A stretch of 64,000 nucleotides of DNA from Stenotrophomonas indicatrix (GCA_041545745.1 CP168152.1:3532001-3596000); one strand, 5' to 3'; positions 18,321-26,492 are shown, counted from the stretch's first letter. Notes: a model not told the origin generated them from the sequence alone. Program-made: numbers and translations.

Positions 18321-19388
18321 ATGTCTCAAGGCAACGAGCTAGCGTACGAGCAGTTCAAGAATATAGATCTATCGGACTCGTTCTTTGACAGCCTTAAGGC
18401 TGACTACGCAGAGTTCCCCACTTGGTTCCAAAAAAAGGCCGAGGATCGCGCATACATATTTAAGCGTGATCAGGGAGGGATTGACGGATTTCTGTATCTA
18501 AAGATTGAAGAAGGCGCTCTCAACGACGTGTCGCCACCGCTGCCACCCGCGCGACGCATAAAGGTGGGCACTTTTAAGCTAAATGCGATAGGCACAAAGC
18601 TGGGAGAGCGCTTTCTGAAGAAGGTGTTTGACCATGCAATCCATCACGACATCGCATTGATTTATGTCACAGTCTTCGAGAAGCACGAGGCGCTACTTCG
18701 ACTCTTCGAACGCCACGGCTTCATCCGCATTGCCCGGAAGAAGTCTAAAAACGGCGAAGAGCTAGTACTCCAGAAGGATTTCAAGGCACCTTATGTAAAC
18801 CCAGTGGCGAGCTATCCGAGCATTCCAATGGGCAGAAATCGCTGCTACTTGATATCTCTCTATCCCGAGTGGCACACGAGGCTGCTGCCCGACTCGATCT
18901 TACGAACCGAGAGTCAAGATTTGGTGCAAGACGTATCTCATACAAACAGCATCCACAAAGTCTATTTGGCGGCAATGAAAGGGACGGAGAGCCTAAGGCC
19001 AAATGACGTTATTGTAATCTACAGGCCCGCCCCCAAAGGTGGACGACCTTGGTTCGAGTCCGTTGCGACGACCATAGGAGTAGTGGAAGAGTCGCGCCAC
19101 ATTGATAGCTTCCAGTCCGCAGAAGACTTCAAAGCGTACTGTAGCCCCTATAGCATTTTTACGATCAAAGAGCTGGACGAGTTTTGGAAGTACAAGAGGT
19201 ACCCGAACATCTTCAAGTTCACCTACAATGTCGCCCTGAAGAAGCGGCCAAACCGTGCTCGCCTTGTCGAAGATGTAGGACTTGCAAAGGATGCTTACTG
19301 GGGGTTCATGCCCCTCAGCTTCGACCAGCTACATCACATTGCCCAACTAGGCGAAATCGATGAAAGTCTTATTGTCAATCAAGCCTGA
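18321..19388 (+). CDS. GNAT acetyltransferase fused to a PUA/EVE-like domain
   Basis: A 355-residue two-domain protein. Residues about 40-160 look like a GNAT fold: RIKVGTFKLNAIGTKLGERF, where the acetyl-CoA loop region lies, then ALIYVTVFEKHEALLRLFERHGF and ELVLQKDF. Residues about 170-345 look like a PUA-superfamily (EVE/ASCH-like) domain with SLRPNDVIVIYRP and a following TTIGVVEE strand. The start at 18321 follows GAGAAGGGA; an upstream in-frame start exists at 18288. It overlaps the ASCH gene by 29 bases, so the two are co-translated. PUA-type domains bind RNA or modified bases, so an RNA- or base-directed enzyme is a reasonable guess. Confidence 0.68.
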   Translation: MSQGNELAYEQFKNIDLSDSFFDSLKADYAEFPTWFQKKAEDRAYIFKRDQGGIDGFLYLKIEEGALNDVSPPLPPARRIKVGTFKLNAIGTKLGERFLKKVFDHAIHHDIALIYVTVFEKHEALLRLFERHGFIRIARKKSKNGEELVLQKDFKAPYVNPVASYPSIPMGRNRCYLISLYPEWHTRLLPDSILRTESQDLVQDVSHTNSIHKVYLAAMKGTESLRPNDVIVIYRPAPKGGRPWFESVATTIGVVEESRHIDSFQSAEDFKAYCSPYSIFTIKELDEFWKYKRYPNIFKFTYNVALKKRPNRARLVEDVGLAKDAYWGFMPLSFDQLHHIAQLGEIDESLIVNQA

Positions 19389-19734
19389 ATATGCCGAGAA
19401 AATTCTCGACGGTCGTAAGCGGTTCGAGTTCCGCAAGGCACTGCCGAAAGCTCAAGGCATTACGACGGTTGTGATCTACGCGACTATGCCGGTCGGAAAA
19501 ATCATCGGCGAGTTCGAGGTCGACCGATGCATCTCCCATAAGCCGAAAGACTTGTGGGCCATGACACATGAATTCTCCGGCATTACAAAGTCGTTCTTTA
19601 ATTCTTACTTCAAGGGTCGAACAACGGCACACGCGTTCAAAGTGAAGTCAGCTAGACGTTACGACTCCCCTCTCAGCTTGACCGAGGTCATCGGCACGAC
19701 CTCGGCTCCTCAGTCTTTCCGATATCTATCGTGA
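19360..19734 (+). CDS. ASCH-domain protein
   Basis: A 124-residue protein with the ASCH (PUA superfamily) signature at its start, LLSIKPEYAEKILDGRKRFEFRK (Lys/Glu/Arg nucleic-acid-binding pattern), then VVIYATMPVGKIIGEFEV and a C-terminal helix. Its start lies inside the end of the GNAT/PUA gene (29-base overlap), so expression is coupled. ASCH proteins bind RNA or modified nucleosides, and some cleave acetylated cytidine. With the acetyltransferase next to it, a toxin-antitoxin or modification/recognition pair is possible but unproven. Confidence 0.75.
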   Translation: MKVLLSIKPEYAEKILDGRKRFEFRKALPKAQGITTVVIYATMPVGKIIGEFEVDRCISHKPKDLWAMTHEFSGITKSFFNSYFKGRTTAHAFKVKSARRYDSPLSLTEVIGTTSAPQSFRYLS

Positions 19735-19775
19735 TTCGGCTAGGGCCAGTTGCAGCCGCCCCTAGACCCCAAACG

Positions 19776-19803
19776 AAAGGCCACCCGATGGTGGCCTTTG
19801 CCA
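19776..19803 (+). terminator. Rho-independent terminator after the ASCH gene
   Basis: Perfect palindrome AAAGGCCACC-CGAT-GGTGGCCTTT, 41 bases after the ASCH stop. The A and T ends of the stem make it usable from both directions, so it may also receive transcription from the minus-strand phage remnants. Confidence 0.8.
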
Positions 19804-19842
19804 TGATGAACGTAGAGCTGATTGTTGGAAGGTGTCTGCCAA

Positions 19843-20195
19843 TCACTCAGCAGCCGCCTCGAAGTAATGCTGAGTCATCTCGATTTCGGTCCAGCCGTAG
19901 CCCATCTCGTGTGCAGCGACCAAGGTGGTGCCGCTGCCAGCGAACTGGTCAAGCACAAGGCCACCCTCCTCACATATTCTCACCAGCTGCCACATCGGGT
20001 CGGTGGGTTTGCCGGTCATGTGGTGCTTGTCGGCCTTGCGCACGTTCTCGCCGATCACACGCGGCAACACTGGAGCGCGGCGGCATGCACGCCACCGCTG
20101 GCGTACGGCGGATCAGTGATAAGGGCGTCGAAGCTCGCGGCCGGCAGGGTAGGCCGGGCGTTCAACGCATCGCCGTGGACCAGTTCGTTCTTCAT
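19843..20195 (-). pseudogene. Phage DNA methyltransferase remnant (internal deletion, frameshift)
   Basis: Two pieces of one N-6 adenine/N-4 cytosine methyltransferase lie on the minus strand. The first (from the ATG at 20195) reads MKNELVHGDALNARPTL and the catalytic ALITDPPYASGG, then stops near 20055. The second, in another frame (19843-20070), reads VIGENVRKADKHHMTGKP, then LDQFAGSGTTLVAAHEMGY, the SAM-binding motif. The middle of the enzyme is missing. Such genes are common in P2-like and other temperate phages of xanthomonads. Not functional as it stands. Confidence 0.85.
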
Positions 20196-20261
20196 GGGCA
20201 GAGCCTTCTTCGTGGCGTCGCTCGCGGCACGATCCGAAGCAGCGGCGGGGGCGTGCTTAGC

Positions 20262-20552
20262 GACGCGAGCATGTCGTCACGGGTAACGCCCTTGATGCCA
20301 GTGAATTCATCCTTGGCCGCCACTTCGCTGACCGGGATCAGCGTCAACCCAACTTTTCTGCCGCCCGCGAATGGACGAACAGATTACGGAAGTTGCCAGG
20401 GCCACGGGACTGCCGCAGCGCCTCGCGCAGATTGTCCACTTCACCGCCCTCGGACTGACTGTCGGTCAGGTGCAGGATAGAACCGGCGTGCGAGCCGTTG
20501 TTGCAATACTTGCGGCGGAACAGCGTCGCGGATTCGTGGAGCAGCGCGGACT
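20262..20552 (-). pseudogene. P2-like phage portal protein (gpQ) fragment with a frameshift
   Basis: The minus strand reads LLHESATLFRRKYCNNGSHA, then a stretch ending GPGNFRNLFVHS, then in another frame LTLIPVSEVAAKDEFTGIKG and VTRDDML. This order (ESATLFRR...NGSHAG...GPGNFRNLF...IPVSEVAAKDEF...RDD) is that of the portal protein of P2-like phages. A single base lost in a run of C/G (near 20366; TCGCGGGCGG where TCGCCGGGCGG is expected) explains the frame change. The N-terminus and C-terminus are gone. It joins the methyltransferase remnant near 20261 and the integrase tail near 20553. Confidence 0.82.
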
Positions 20553-20555
20553 AAG

Positions 20556-20811
20556 CCCCCGGCATCCATTCCGGCAGTCCGCACTCGACAGTGCCTGGCA
20601 GCGCTTCATTACCGAAGCGGTTCGCGTTGGGGTGATCTCCAAGGACGAACGCTTCGCACTTCATGGCTTGAAACACCGGGGCATCACAGATGGCGACAAC
20701 AAGGCTGCCGGCGGTCACGTTACCGAAACGATGCGGCAGCGCTACGACCATGAACTGCCAGTGGTTCAACCGCCCGGCAAGAGGAACGCACTTGAGCGTG
20801 GAACCACTTAA
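20556..20811 (+). pseudogene. C-terminal remnant of a tyrosine integrase
   Basis: The last ~85 codons encode SALDSAWQRFITEAVRVGVI, then FALHGLKHRGITDGD, GGHVTETM and RQRYDHELPVV. The order H-x-x-K/R, GH and a nucleophile Tyr matches the end of a phage tyrosine recombinase. The reading frame continues upstream to 20371 only because it crosses the antisense of the portal fragment. The catalytic N-terminal Arg is missing. Its position next to the tRNA-Lys att repeat is where the phage integrase would be expected. Confidence 0.75.
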
Positions 20812-20838
20812 TTTTTCCGGCAATTTTTCCGAAGACAC

Positions 20839-20862
20839 GAAAAAGGCGCCGCAAGGGCGCCT
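20839..20862 (-). terminator. Terminator of the reconstituted tRNA-Lys
   Basis: Read on the minus strand: stem AGGCGCC/GGCGCCT with a short loop, then TTTTT, 16 bases after the tRNA 3' end. It differs from the older terminator at 15174-15204, so it was probably brought in with the island. Confidence 0.8.
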
Positions 20863-20872
20863 AAGTCATTGA

Positions 20873-20922
20873 TGCAATGGTGGGCCGTGATGGATTCGAA
20901 CCATCGACCAAAAGATTAAAAG
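20873..20922. repeat. Right att repeat within tRNA-Lys
   Basis: Fifty bases identical to 15224-15273, covering the tRNA-Lys from the anticodon loop through CCA and 5 bases beyond. The island supplies this copy, restoring a full tRNA after integration. Confidence 0.92.
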
Positions 20923-20953
20923 TCTTCTGCTCTACCGACTGAGCTAACGGCCC
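20878..20953 (-). tRNA. tRNA-Lys (anticodon UUU)
   Basis: A 76-nt cloverleaf including an encoded CCA. The acceptor stem GGGCCGT pairs with ACGGCCC, the D-arm is GCTCAGTCGGTAGAGC, the anticodon loop is CTTTTAA (UUU), and the T-arm is GATGGTTCGAATCCATC. It is the integration target of the island, and its 3' part is repeated at 15229-15273. Confidence 0.97.
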
Positions 20954-21127
20954 ATGCAAGGCCCCGGCCTTTCGGCGGGGTGGGCATTCTACCGTACTTT
21001 TCGGGGCTGGGTGAAGCCGGAGATCCACGAGGTTGCCGACCAGCGGCCGCCACTACCCCGGCTGCGGGCCTCTAAACCATTCCGCCACGCGCCGCATCTC
21101 ACCTGCGCCCCTGCCCCGGAGCGATGG

Positions 21128-22087
21128 ATGCGCCTGCCACTGCCGCTGATGCTCGCCCTGCTGCTGCCGTTCGCCGCCTCTGCCGCAGCGCCCACACAGG
21201 TGCGGACCGACGATATCGACCGCTTCTGGGCTACCTACGATGCGGTGCTTGCCCAGCCCGATGCCGCGCAGCGGGTGGCCCTGATCCAGCAGCGCTACAT
21301 CGATCCAGGCAGTCCCGGCCTGCATGCGCTGATGAAGGTGCGCAACTACACCGCCGCCGAGTACGCCGACGCCATGCTCGCCTGGCCGCGCTTCTGGTCT
21401 TCGGTGCGGCCGCTGACCGCCAACGCACGGCAGGCCAGCGCCACGCTGGAGCGGGATCTGGCGGCGTTCCGCAGGCTCTACCCCGCCCTGCGCCCGGCCA
21501 GCATCACCTATGCGGTGGGCGTGCTGCGCACGGGCGGCACCACGCTGGGTAACCAGGTGCTGATCGGCGCGGAGATGGCACTGGGCGATGCAAGCGTGGA
21601 TGTCAGCGAACTGCCGGAGCCGTTGCGCAGTCGCCTGCGGGTCTTCTACGACAGCAATCCCGGTGCGAACAACGCACAGAACAACCTGCATGAGTACGTG
21701 CACACCCAGCAGCGCGAGACCACTGGTTCGCTCGCGCAGTACGCGGTGCGCGAGGGCGTGGCCGAGTACGTGGCCGAGCGGATCAGCGGCCGTCGACCGG
21801 CGCTGCCACTGTACATCTATGGGCCGTTACATGAATCGGAGATCCGCACTCGCTTCATCACCGAGATGGACGGCGATGACCTGGACAACTGGCTGTACAA
21901 CAGCGCCCGCAATGCGTTCGGGGTGAGCGATCTGGGCTACTACGCGGGGTATCGCATCGCGCAGGAGTACATGCGCCGGCAGCCGGATGAGCAGGCGGCG
22001 ATCGCACGGATGATCGAGCTGGATTACGAGGATCCTGCAGCGGTACGGGGGTTTATCGAGGCGTCGGGGTGGCTGCAGCAGCGGTAA
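21128..22087 (+). CDS. Putative secreted HExxH metalloprotease (DUF2268/GldB-like)
   Basis: A 319-residue protein with a Sec signal peptide (MRLPLPLMLALLLPFAASAAA). The zinc motif HEYVH (in NNLHEYVHTQQRE) is followed by a possible third ligand region in REGVAEYVAERISG, as in DUF2268/GldB-type zinc proteases. Length and the GYYAGYRIAQEYM segment fit that group. Substrate unknown. The ATG at 21128 is chosen because it starts the signal peptide and has GGAG upstream; the frame is open for 58 more codons with no sign of homology. Confidence 0.75.
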   Translation: MRLPLPLMLALLLPFAASAAAPTQVRTDDIDRFWATYDAVLAQPDAAQRVALIQQRYIDPGSPGLHALMKVRNYTAAEYADAMLAWPRFWSSVRPLTANARQASATLERDLAAFRRLYPALRPASITYAVGVLRTGGTTLGNQVLIGAEMALGDASVDVSELPEPLRSRLRVFYDSNPGANNAQNNLHEYVHTQQRETTGSLAQYAVREGVAEYVAERISGRRPALPLYIYGPLHESEIRTRFITEMDGDDLDNWLYNSARNAFGVSDLGYYAGYRIAQEYMRRQPDEQAAIARMIELDYEDPAAVRGFIEASGWLQQR

Positions 22088-22088
22088 C

Positions 22089-22178
22089 GCCGGGCCATGC
22101 CCGGCGCACAGTGCCAACCAAGGTTGGCACCTACCAGTATCAGACCACCCGGCGGTGCCGGGCCATGCCCGGCGGCCC
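22089..22178. repeat. Cluster of three short palindromes (SMAG-like)
   Basis: Three palindromes between convergent genes: CGCCGGGCCATGCCCGGCG (22090-22108), GTGCCAACCAAGGTTGGCAC followed by CTAC (22111-22136), and TGCCGGGCCATGCCCGGCGG (22155-22174). They probably act as a bidirectional transcription end for the protease gene and queC. Confidence 0.75.
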
Positions 22179-22183
22179 GCGTC

Positions 22184-22849
22184 TCAGGCGTACAGCGTCG
22201 GGTCGGCCACACCGGCTTCGGTGAAGCCCTGCGCGCGCAGACGGCAGGCATCGCAGTGGCCACAGGCCGCGCCGTTGGCATCGGCGTTGTAGCAGGACAC
22301 GGTCAGGCCGAAGTCCACGCCCAGGCGCACGCCTTCGCTGACGATCTGGCCCTTGCTGAGGAACTGCAGCGGCGCATGCACGGTGATGCCCGCGCCTTCC
22401 ACGCCCGACTTGGTCGCCAGGTTGGCCAGCGCCTGGAAAGCGGCGATGAACTCGGGGCGGCAATCGGGGTAACCGGAGTAGTCCACGGCGTTGACGCCGC
22501 AGAAGATGTCGTTGGCACCGAGCACTTCGGCCCAGCCCAGCGCCAGCGACAGCATGATGGTGTTGCGCGCCGGCACGTAGGTGACCGGGATGCCCTCGCC
22601 GCCCGCCTCGGGCACGTCGATGTCGTCGGTCAGCGCCGAGCCGCCGATGCTGCGCAGGTCCACGTCCACGGTCTTGTGCACGATCACGCCCTGGGCCTTG
22701 GCCACGCGCGCGGCCGCATCCAGTTCGGAGGTGTGGCGCTGGCCGTAGCGCACGCTCAGGGCATGCACGGCGAAGCCCTGTTCCTGGGCCATGGCGATGA
22801 CGGCGGCTGAATCCATGCCGCCGGAGAGAAGCACGACTGCCTTCTTCAT
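22184..22849 (-). CDS. queC: 7-cyano-7-deazaguanine synthase QueC
   Basis: A 221-residue enzyme that makes preQ0 from 7-carboxy-7-deazaguanine with ATP and ammonia, for queuosine in tRNA. The PP-loop ATPase motif [11 protein letters not shown] is at the start and a C-terminal zinc site (CYN..CGHCDAC) closes the protein; VPARNTIML and [18 protein letters not shown] are family signatures. It lies 77 bp downstream of queE on the same strand, so the two consecutive pathway steps are probably co-transcribed. Confidence 0.96.
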   Translation of the reverse strand: MKKAVVLLSGGMDSAAVIAMAQEQGFAVHALSVRYGQRHTSELDAAARVAKAQGVIVHKTVDVDLRSIGGSALTDDIDVPEAGGEGIPVTYVPARNTIMLSLALGWAEVLGANDIFCGVNAVDYSGYPDCRPEFIAAFQALANLATKSGVEGAGITVHAPLQFLSKGQIVSEGVRLGVDFGLTVSCYNADANGAACGHCDACRLRAQGFTEAGVADPTLYA

Positions 22850-22926
22850 GGGTAAATCATCCGGTTTGGGGGAAAAGCCAGCACGCTGTCCCGCGCCGGA
22901 ACTACATCAAGGAACAACGGACGGGC

Positions 22927-23628
22927 TCAGCGGCCCGGTTCGTCATTCCAGAGAATCTTATGCAACTGCATCTGGAAGCGCACCGGCAGCCGGTCTTCCA
23001 CGATCCAGTCCGCCAGCTGGCGGGCAGTGATCTCGCCCTTGCTGGGCGAGAAGAACACCATCGTGCGCTGCACCAGCTGGTGCTCGACGACCATCGCCTT
23101 GGCCCAGTCGTAGTCCTCGCGGTTGCAGATCACGAACTTGATCTGGTCGCGCATGGTCAGCAGCGGCAGGTTCTCCAGCCGATTGCGCGCGACCTCGGCC
23201 GAGCCGGGGGTCTTGATGTCGACCACGCGCGATACACGCGGATCGACCGCGCTGACGTCCAGCGCACCGGACGTTTCCAGCGACACGTCGAGGCCGGCAT
23301 CGCACAGCTTCTGCAGCAGCACCAGGCAGCGCTTCTGTGCCAGCGGCTCGCCGCCGGTCACGCAGACGTGGCGCACGCCCTGCGCCTGCACATGAGCCAC
23401 GATGTCGTCGATGTCCCACCAGGTGCCGCCGTGGAAGGCGTAAGCGGTGTCGCAGTACTGGCAGCGCAGCGGGCAACCGGTCAGGCGCACGAACACGGTC
23501 GGCCAACCAGCGGTATCGGCTTCGCCCTGCAACGAGGTGAAGATCTCGGTGATCTTCAGGCGCGGCAAGGGTGATTGCACGATCTCGCTGGGCGTGGCAA
23601 CGGCGTTGGACGGAGTGACGGCGGTCAT
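22927..23628 (-). CDS. queE: 7-carboxy-7-deazaguanine synthase QueE
   Basis: A 233-residue radical SAM enzyme of the preQ0 pathway. The cluster-binding motif is CPLRCQYC (C-x3-C-x2-C), preceded by EIFTSLQGEADTAGWPTVFVR, and followed by VCVTGGEPL and VSLETSGALDV. The ATG at 23628 is chosen as the family start; 22 codons upstream are also open but overlap a short palindrome (23689-23708). Upstream on the same strand is ybgF, so the que genes end the long tol-pal cluster. Confidence 0.95.
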   Translation of the reverse strand: MTAVTPSNAVATPSEIVQSPLPRLKITEIFTSLQGEADTAGWPTVFVRLTGCPLRCQYCDTAYAFHGGTWWDIDDIVAHVQAQGVRHVCVTGGEPLAQKRCLVLLQKLCDAGLDVSLETSGALDVSAVDPRVSRVVDIKTPGSAEVARNRLENLPLLTMRDQIKFVICNREDYDWAKAMVVEHQLVQRTMVFFSPSKGEITARQLADWIVEDRLPVRFQMQLHKILWNDEPGR

Positions 23629-23688
23629 GGCAGACAATTCTTCATGGGGCGGGCGACGGATGTACCGACGCCGGAAACGAAAGCAGCC

Positions 23689-23708
23689 GAGCATGGGCTC
23701 GGCTCTAC
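23689..23708 (-). repeat. GTAG palindrome (SMAG-like) between ybgF and queE
   Basis: AGCCGAGCATGGGCTCGGCT followed by CTAC; GTAG is 5' on the minus strand. It sits in the only sizable gap of the tol-pal-que cluster and could reduce read-through or mark a processing site. Confidence 0.7.
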
Positions 23709-23767
23709 AGGAGGCTGCCGGGAGTCAACCCAGCGCCAGGGGGCGTATTGTACGCCCGGTCAGCGGA

Positions 23768-24586
23768 TCAGCGGATCTGATTGCCGAGGCGGATCGATTG
23801 CAGGCGGTCCTGCGCGGTTCGCGCGGCATCCGAGCCCGGGTATTGCGCCACGACGGTCTCCAGCGTCTGCTGGGCCTGGTCGACCTTACCCTCGCCATAC
23901 TGCGAGAGGCCGACCTTGAGCAGGCCACCTGCGGCCTTGTCGTGGGTGGGATAGCGCGAGAGCAGTTCGCGGAACTGGGACTCGGCCATCGGGAAATTGC
24001 GGGTGGCGTAATAGCTCTCGCCCAGCCAGTACAGCGCATTGGGGGCGTAGACGCCGTTCGGGTACAGCTCCAGGAAACTCAGGAACAGCTGCGCCGAATC
24101 ATCGTACTTGCCTGCCTTCAACGCATCGAAGGCCACGTTGTAGGACGTACGCTCGTCACCGGTGACGGCCAGGCTGCCCGGGTCACCATGGACGGAAGGC
24201 GGCCGCTCGGAAGTGGCCGCCGCTGCGGGTTTTGCCGGGGCTGCAGGAGCCTTCGGTGCGCTCGCCGGAACAGCAGGCAGGGCCGGGGCGGCAGAGCCCC
24301 CTTCCAACCGGTTCAGGCGGCTGTCCAGATCCAGGTACTGGTCCTGGGCGGACTGCTTGAGCTGGGCGTTGTCGTGCTGGAGTTGCTCGATCGAGGCCTG
24401 CAGGCTGGTGACCTGCTGCCGCAGCTGATTGATCTGGTTCAACAGGTCCTGGTTGGCACTGTTGTTGTACATCTGCTGCTCGAGCGAACCGACGCGGTCG
24501 GCCAGACTCTGACGTTGTGCATGCGCCGGTGCGGCAGCCACGAGGGCTGCCGCAACGACCAGCATCAGTTTGATGCCAAGGCGCAT
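23768..24586 (-). CDS. ybgF: Tol-Pal system protein YbgF/CpoB
   Basis: A 272-residue periplasmic protein that links cell-wall synthesis with outer-membrane constriction at division. It has a signal peptide (ending APAHAQ), an N-terminal coiled coil (about 25-95, LADRVGSLEQQMYNN and on), a Pro/Ala linker and a C-terminal TPR domain (YNVAFDALKAGKYDDSAQLF, then GESYYATRNFPMAESQFREL and so on). It starts 3 bases after the pal stop. Confidence 0.95.
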   Translation of the reverse strand: MRLGIKLMLVVAAALVAAAPAHAQRQSLADRVGSLEQQMYNNSANQDLLNQINQLRQQVTSLQASIEQLQHDNAQLKQSAQDQYLDLDSRLNRLEGGSAAPALPAVPASAPKAPAAPAKPAAAATSERPPSVHGDPGSLAVTGDERTSYNVAFDALKAGKYDDSAQLFLSFLELYPNGVYAPNALYWLGESYYATRNFPMAESQFRELLSRYPTHDKAAGGLLKVGLSQYGEGKVDQAQQTLETVVAQYPGSDAARTAQDRLQSIRLGNQIR

Positions 24587-24589
24587 GGA

Positions 24590-25108
24590 TTACTGCGCGG
24601 TGTAGACGATTTCGACGCGACGGTTCTGCGACCAGCAGGACTCGTTCGACTCGGTGCAGACCGGACGCTCTTCACCGTAGGACACGACGGTCAGCTGCGA
24701 AGCCGAGCCACCGTTGGCCTGCAGCGCCGAGTTGACGCCGTTGCCACGACGCTCGCCCAGAGCCTGGTTGTACGCGCGCGAACCGCGCTCGTCGGTGTGG
24801 CCCTGCAGGGTGATGCGCGAAGACGGACGGTCACGCAGGTACTTGGCGTGGCAAGCCATGATGGCCTGGAATTCCGGCTTCACTTCTTCCTTGTCCAGGT
24901 CGAAGTAAACAACGCGCTGACGCAGGCAGGCATCGGTGTCCAGATCGCCCGGGCCGTACAGGCCGGAGGTGGACGGACCGGTCGGGGTGGTGGTCGAGGT
25001 GCCGGTATCGACCGGAGCCGGGGCTTCTTCCTTGACCTTCTTCGAGCAACCGGCCAGGACGGCCACGGACAGCAGGGAAACAAGCAGAACGCGGGTGGAC
25101 TTGTTCAT
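24590..25108 (-). CDS. pal: Peptidoglycan-associated lipoprotein Pal
   Basis: A 172-residue lipoprotein with lipobox LAGC (Cys near 21), a Pro/Thr linker and an OmpA-like peptidoglycan-binding domain (VVYFDLDKEEVKPEF, LQGHTDERGSRAYNQALGERR, NRRVEIVY). It holds the outer membrane to the cell wall and binds TolB. Encoded between tolB and ybgF. Confidence 0.97.
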   Translation of the reverse strand: MNKSTRVLLVSLLSVAVLAGCSKKVKEEAPAPVDTGTSTTTPTGPSTSGLYGPGDLDTDACLRQRVVYFDLDKEEVKPEFQAIMACHAKYLRDRPSSRITLQGHTDERGSRAYNQALGERRGNGVNSALQANGGSASQLTVVSYGEERPVCTESNESCWSQNRRVEIVYTAQ

Positions 25109-25172
25109 GGCGATACCTTTGTGGCTCCTAAGCCGATGAGGGGTTCAATACAGAGAAAATATTAACACTCTT

Positions 25173-26492
25173 TTAGCGCTGGGTACGGTATGGGGACCAT
25201 GCCGGCTCGCGCACATCACCGTCTGCCAGGACCAGGCGCTGGCGCACGCGCGCGTCGGCCGAGACGGCGTACAGCACACCACGACCACCCTCACGGGCGG
25301 CATACAGCACCATGCTCGCGTTGGGCGCGAAGCTCGGCGATTCGTCCAGCGAACCCGGCGACAGCGTGCTCCAGCGGGGCGAACCCAGCGAGCTGTCCAT
25401 CAGGGCGATCTTGTAGCTGTTGCCAGAACCCTGGGCCACGGCGATCTTCTTTCCGTCGTAGGAGACCGAGGGCTTTGCGTTGTAGTTGCCCTGGAAGGTC
25501 ACGCGCTCGGCGCTGCCACCACCGGCACCGACCTTGTAGACCTGCGGACGGCCGCCGCGGTCGGAGGTGAAGTACACCGCGCTGCCGTCCGGGGCCCAGG
25601 TCGGCTCGGTATCGATGGCGAAGTGGTTGGTCAGCTGGGTCAGCTGCTTGCTGCCCAGATCCATCACGTAGATTTCCGGGTTGCCCGAACGCGACAGGGT
25701 CAGGGCCAGCTTGCGGCCGTCCGGCGAGAAGGCCGGGGCGCTGTTGATGCCGCGGAAGCTGGTGACCAGTTCACGGGCGCCGGTGGAGATGTTCTGGATG
25801 TAGATGGCCGAGTTGCCACGTTCGAAGCTGACGTAGGCCAGCTTGTTGCCATCCGGGCTCCACGACGGCGACAGCAGCGGCTCGGCCGAACGCACGATGG
25901 TCTGCGGGTTGAAGCCGTCCGAATCGGCCACCATCAGCGCATAGCGCATGGCGTCGCCCTTGCCACTGGCGGTCACGTAGGCGATGCGGGTCCAGAAGGC
26001 GCCTCGGACACCGGTGATCTTCTCGTAGATGGCGTCGGCCATCTGGTGGGCGACGTCACGCATGGCGTTGCCGCGCGCGGTCATCGCCAGGCCCAGCAGG
26101 CGCTCGCCCTTGGGCACGTCGAACAGTTCGTACTCGACGCGGTAGGCGCCGGCACCGGCGTCCATGACCCGGCCGACGACGATGTAGTTCTGCTTCAGCG
26201 CGCGCCAGGTGGCGAACTGGATGTCACCGCCACGGATCGGCTTTTCGACGATCTGCGCTTCGGGCAGCGTACGGAACTGGCCCGAACGTTCGAGGTCGGC
26301 ACGGACCACGCCGGCGACGTCGGTCTGCGGAGCGCCGGCCGCACCCTGGTAGGGCATCGGCACGATGGTGATCGGGAGGGCGGAGGCGTTGCCGCCGATG
26401 ATGTCGATATCCAGCCCCTTCTGCTGCGCGACGGCAGCAAAGGGCAGCAACAGGGCCGCAAACACGGCAAGCCAGCGAGGCATCTTCTTCAT
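25173..26492 (-). CDS. tolB: Tol-Pal system beta-propeller protein TolB
   Basis: A 439-residue periplasmic protein with a signal peptide (MKKMPRWLAVFAALLLPFAA), an N-terminal alpha/beta domain and a six-bladed C-terminal propeller marked by repeated SWSPDGNKLAYVS, AFSPDGRKLALTLS and TWAPDGSAVYFTSD. It binds Pal and TolA. The ATG at 26492 begins the signal peptide; 21 codons upstream are open but unlikely coding. Confidence 0.96.
   Translation of the reverse strand: MKKMPRWLAVFAALLLPFAAVAQQKGLDIDIIGGNASALPITIVPMPYQGAAGAPQTDVAGVVRADLERSGQFRTLPEAQIVEKPIRGGDIQFATWRALKQNYIVVGRVMDAGAGAYRVEYELFDVPKGERLLGLAMTARGNAMRDVAHQMADAIYEKITGVRGAFWTRIAYVTASGKGDAMRYALMVADSDGFNPQTIVRSAEPLLSPSWSPDGNKLAYVSFERGNSAIYIQNISTGARELVTSFRGINSAPAFSPDGRKLALTLSRSGNPEIYVMDLGSKQLTQLTNHFAIDTEPTWAPDGSAVYFTSDRGGRPQVYKVGAGGGSAERVTFQGNYNAKPSVSYDGKKIAVAQGSGNSYKIALMDSSLGSPRWSTLSPGSLDESPSFAPNASMVLYAAREGGRGVLYAVSADARVRQRLVLADGDVREPAWSPYRTQR

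Larger units (their letters stand above)
15224..20922. mobile_element. Defence island in tRNA-Lys: decayed P2-like prophage carrying Kiwa
   Basis: Bounded by identical 50-bp direct repeats, one of which is the 3' part of tRNA-Lys. Content in order: kwaA, kwaB, a possible ART-fold gene, an unassigned GC-rich stretch, an overlapping GNAT and ASCH pair, then remnants of a P2-like phage DNA methyltransferase and portal protein (minus strand) and the C-terminal end of a tyrosine integrase next to the tRNA. Base composition of the cargo genes is visibly more AT-rich than the core genes around it. No complete integrase remains, so it should no longer excise by itself. Confidence 0.85.

Noticed and set aside
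20371..20555. N-terminal half of a 146-codon plus-strand frame ending in the integrase tail
   Set aside because: This part is the antisense of the P2-like portal fragment; only the part after about 20556 resembles an integrase.
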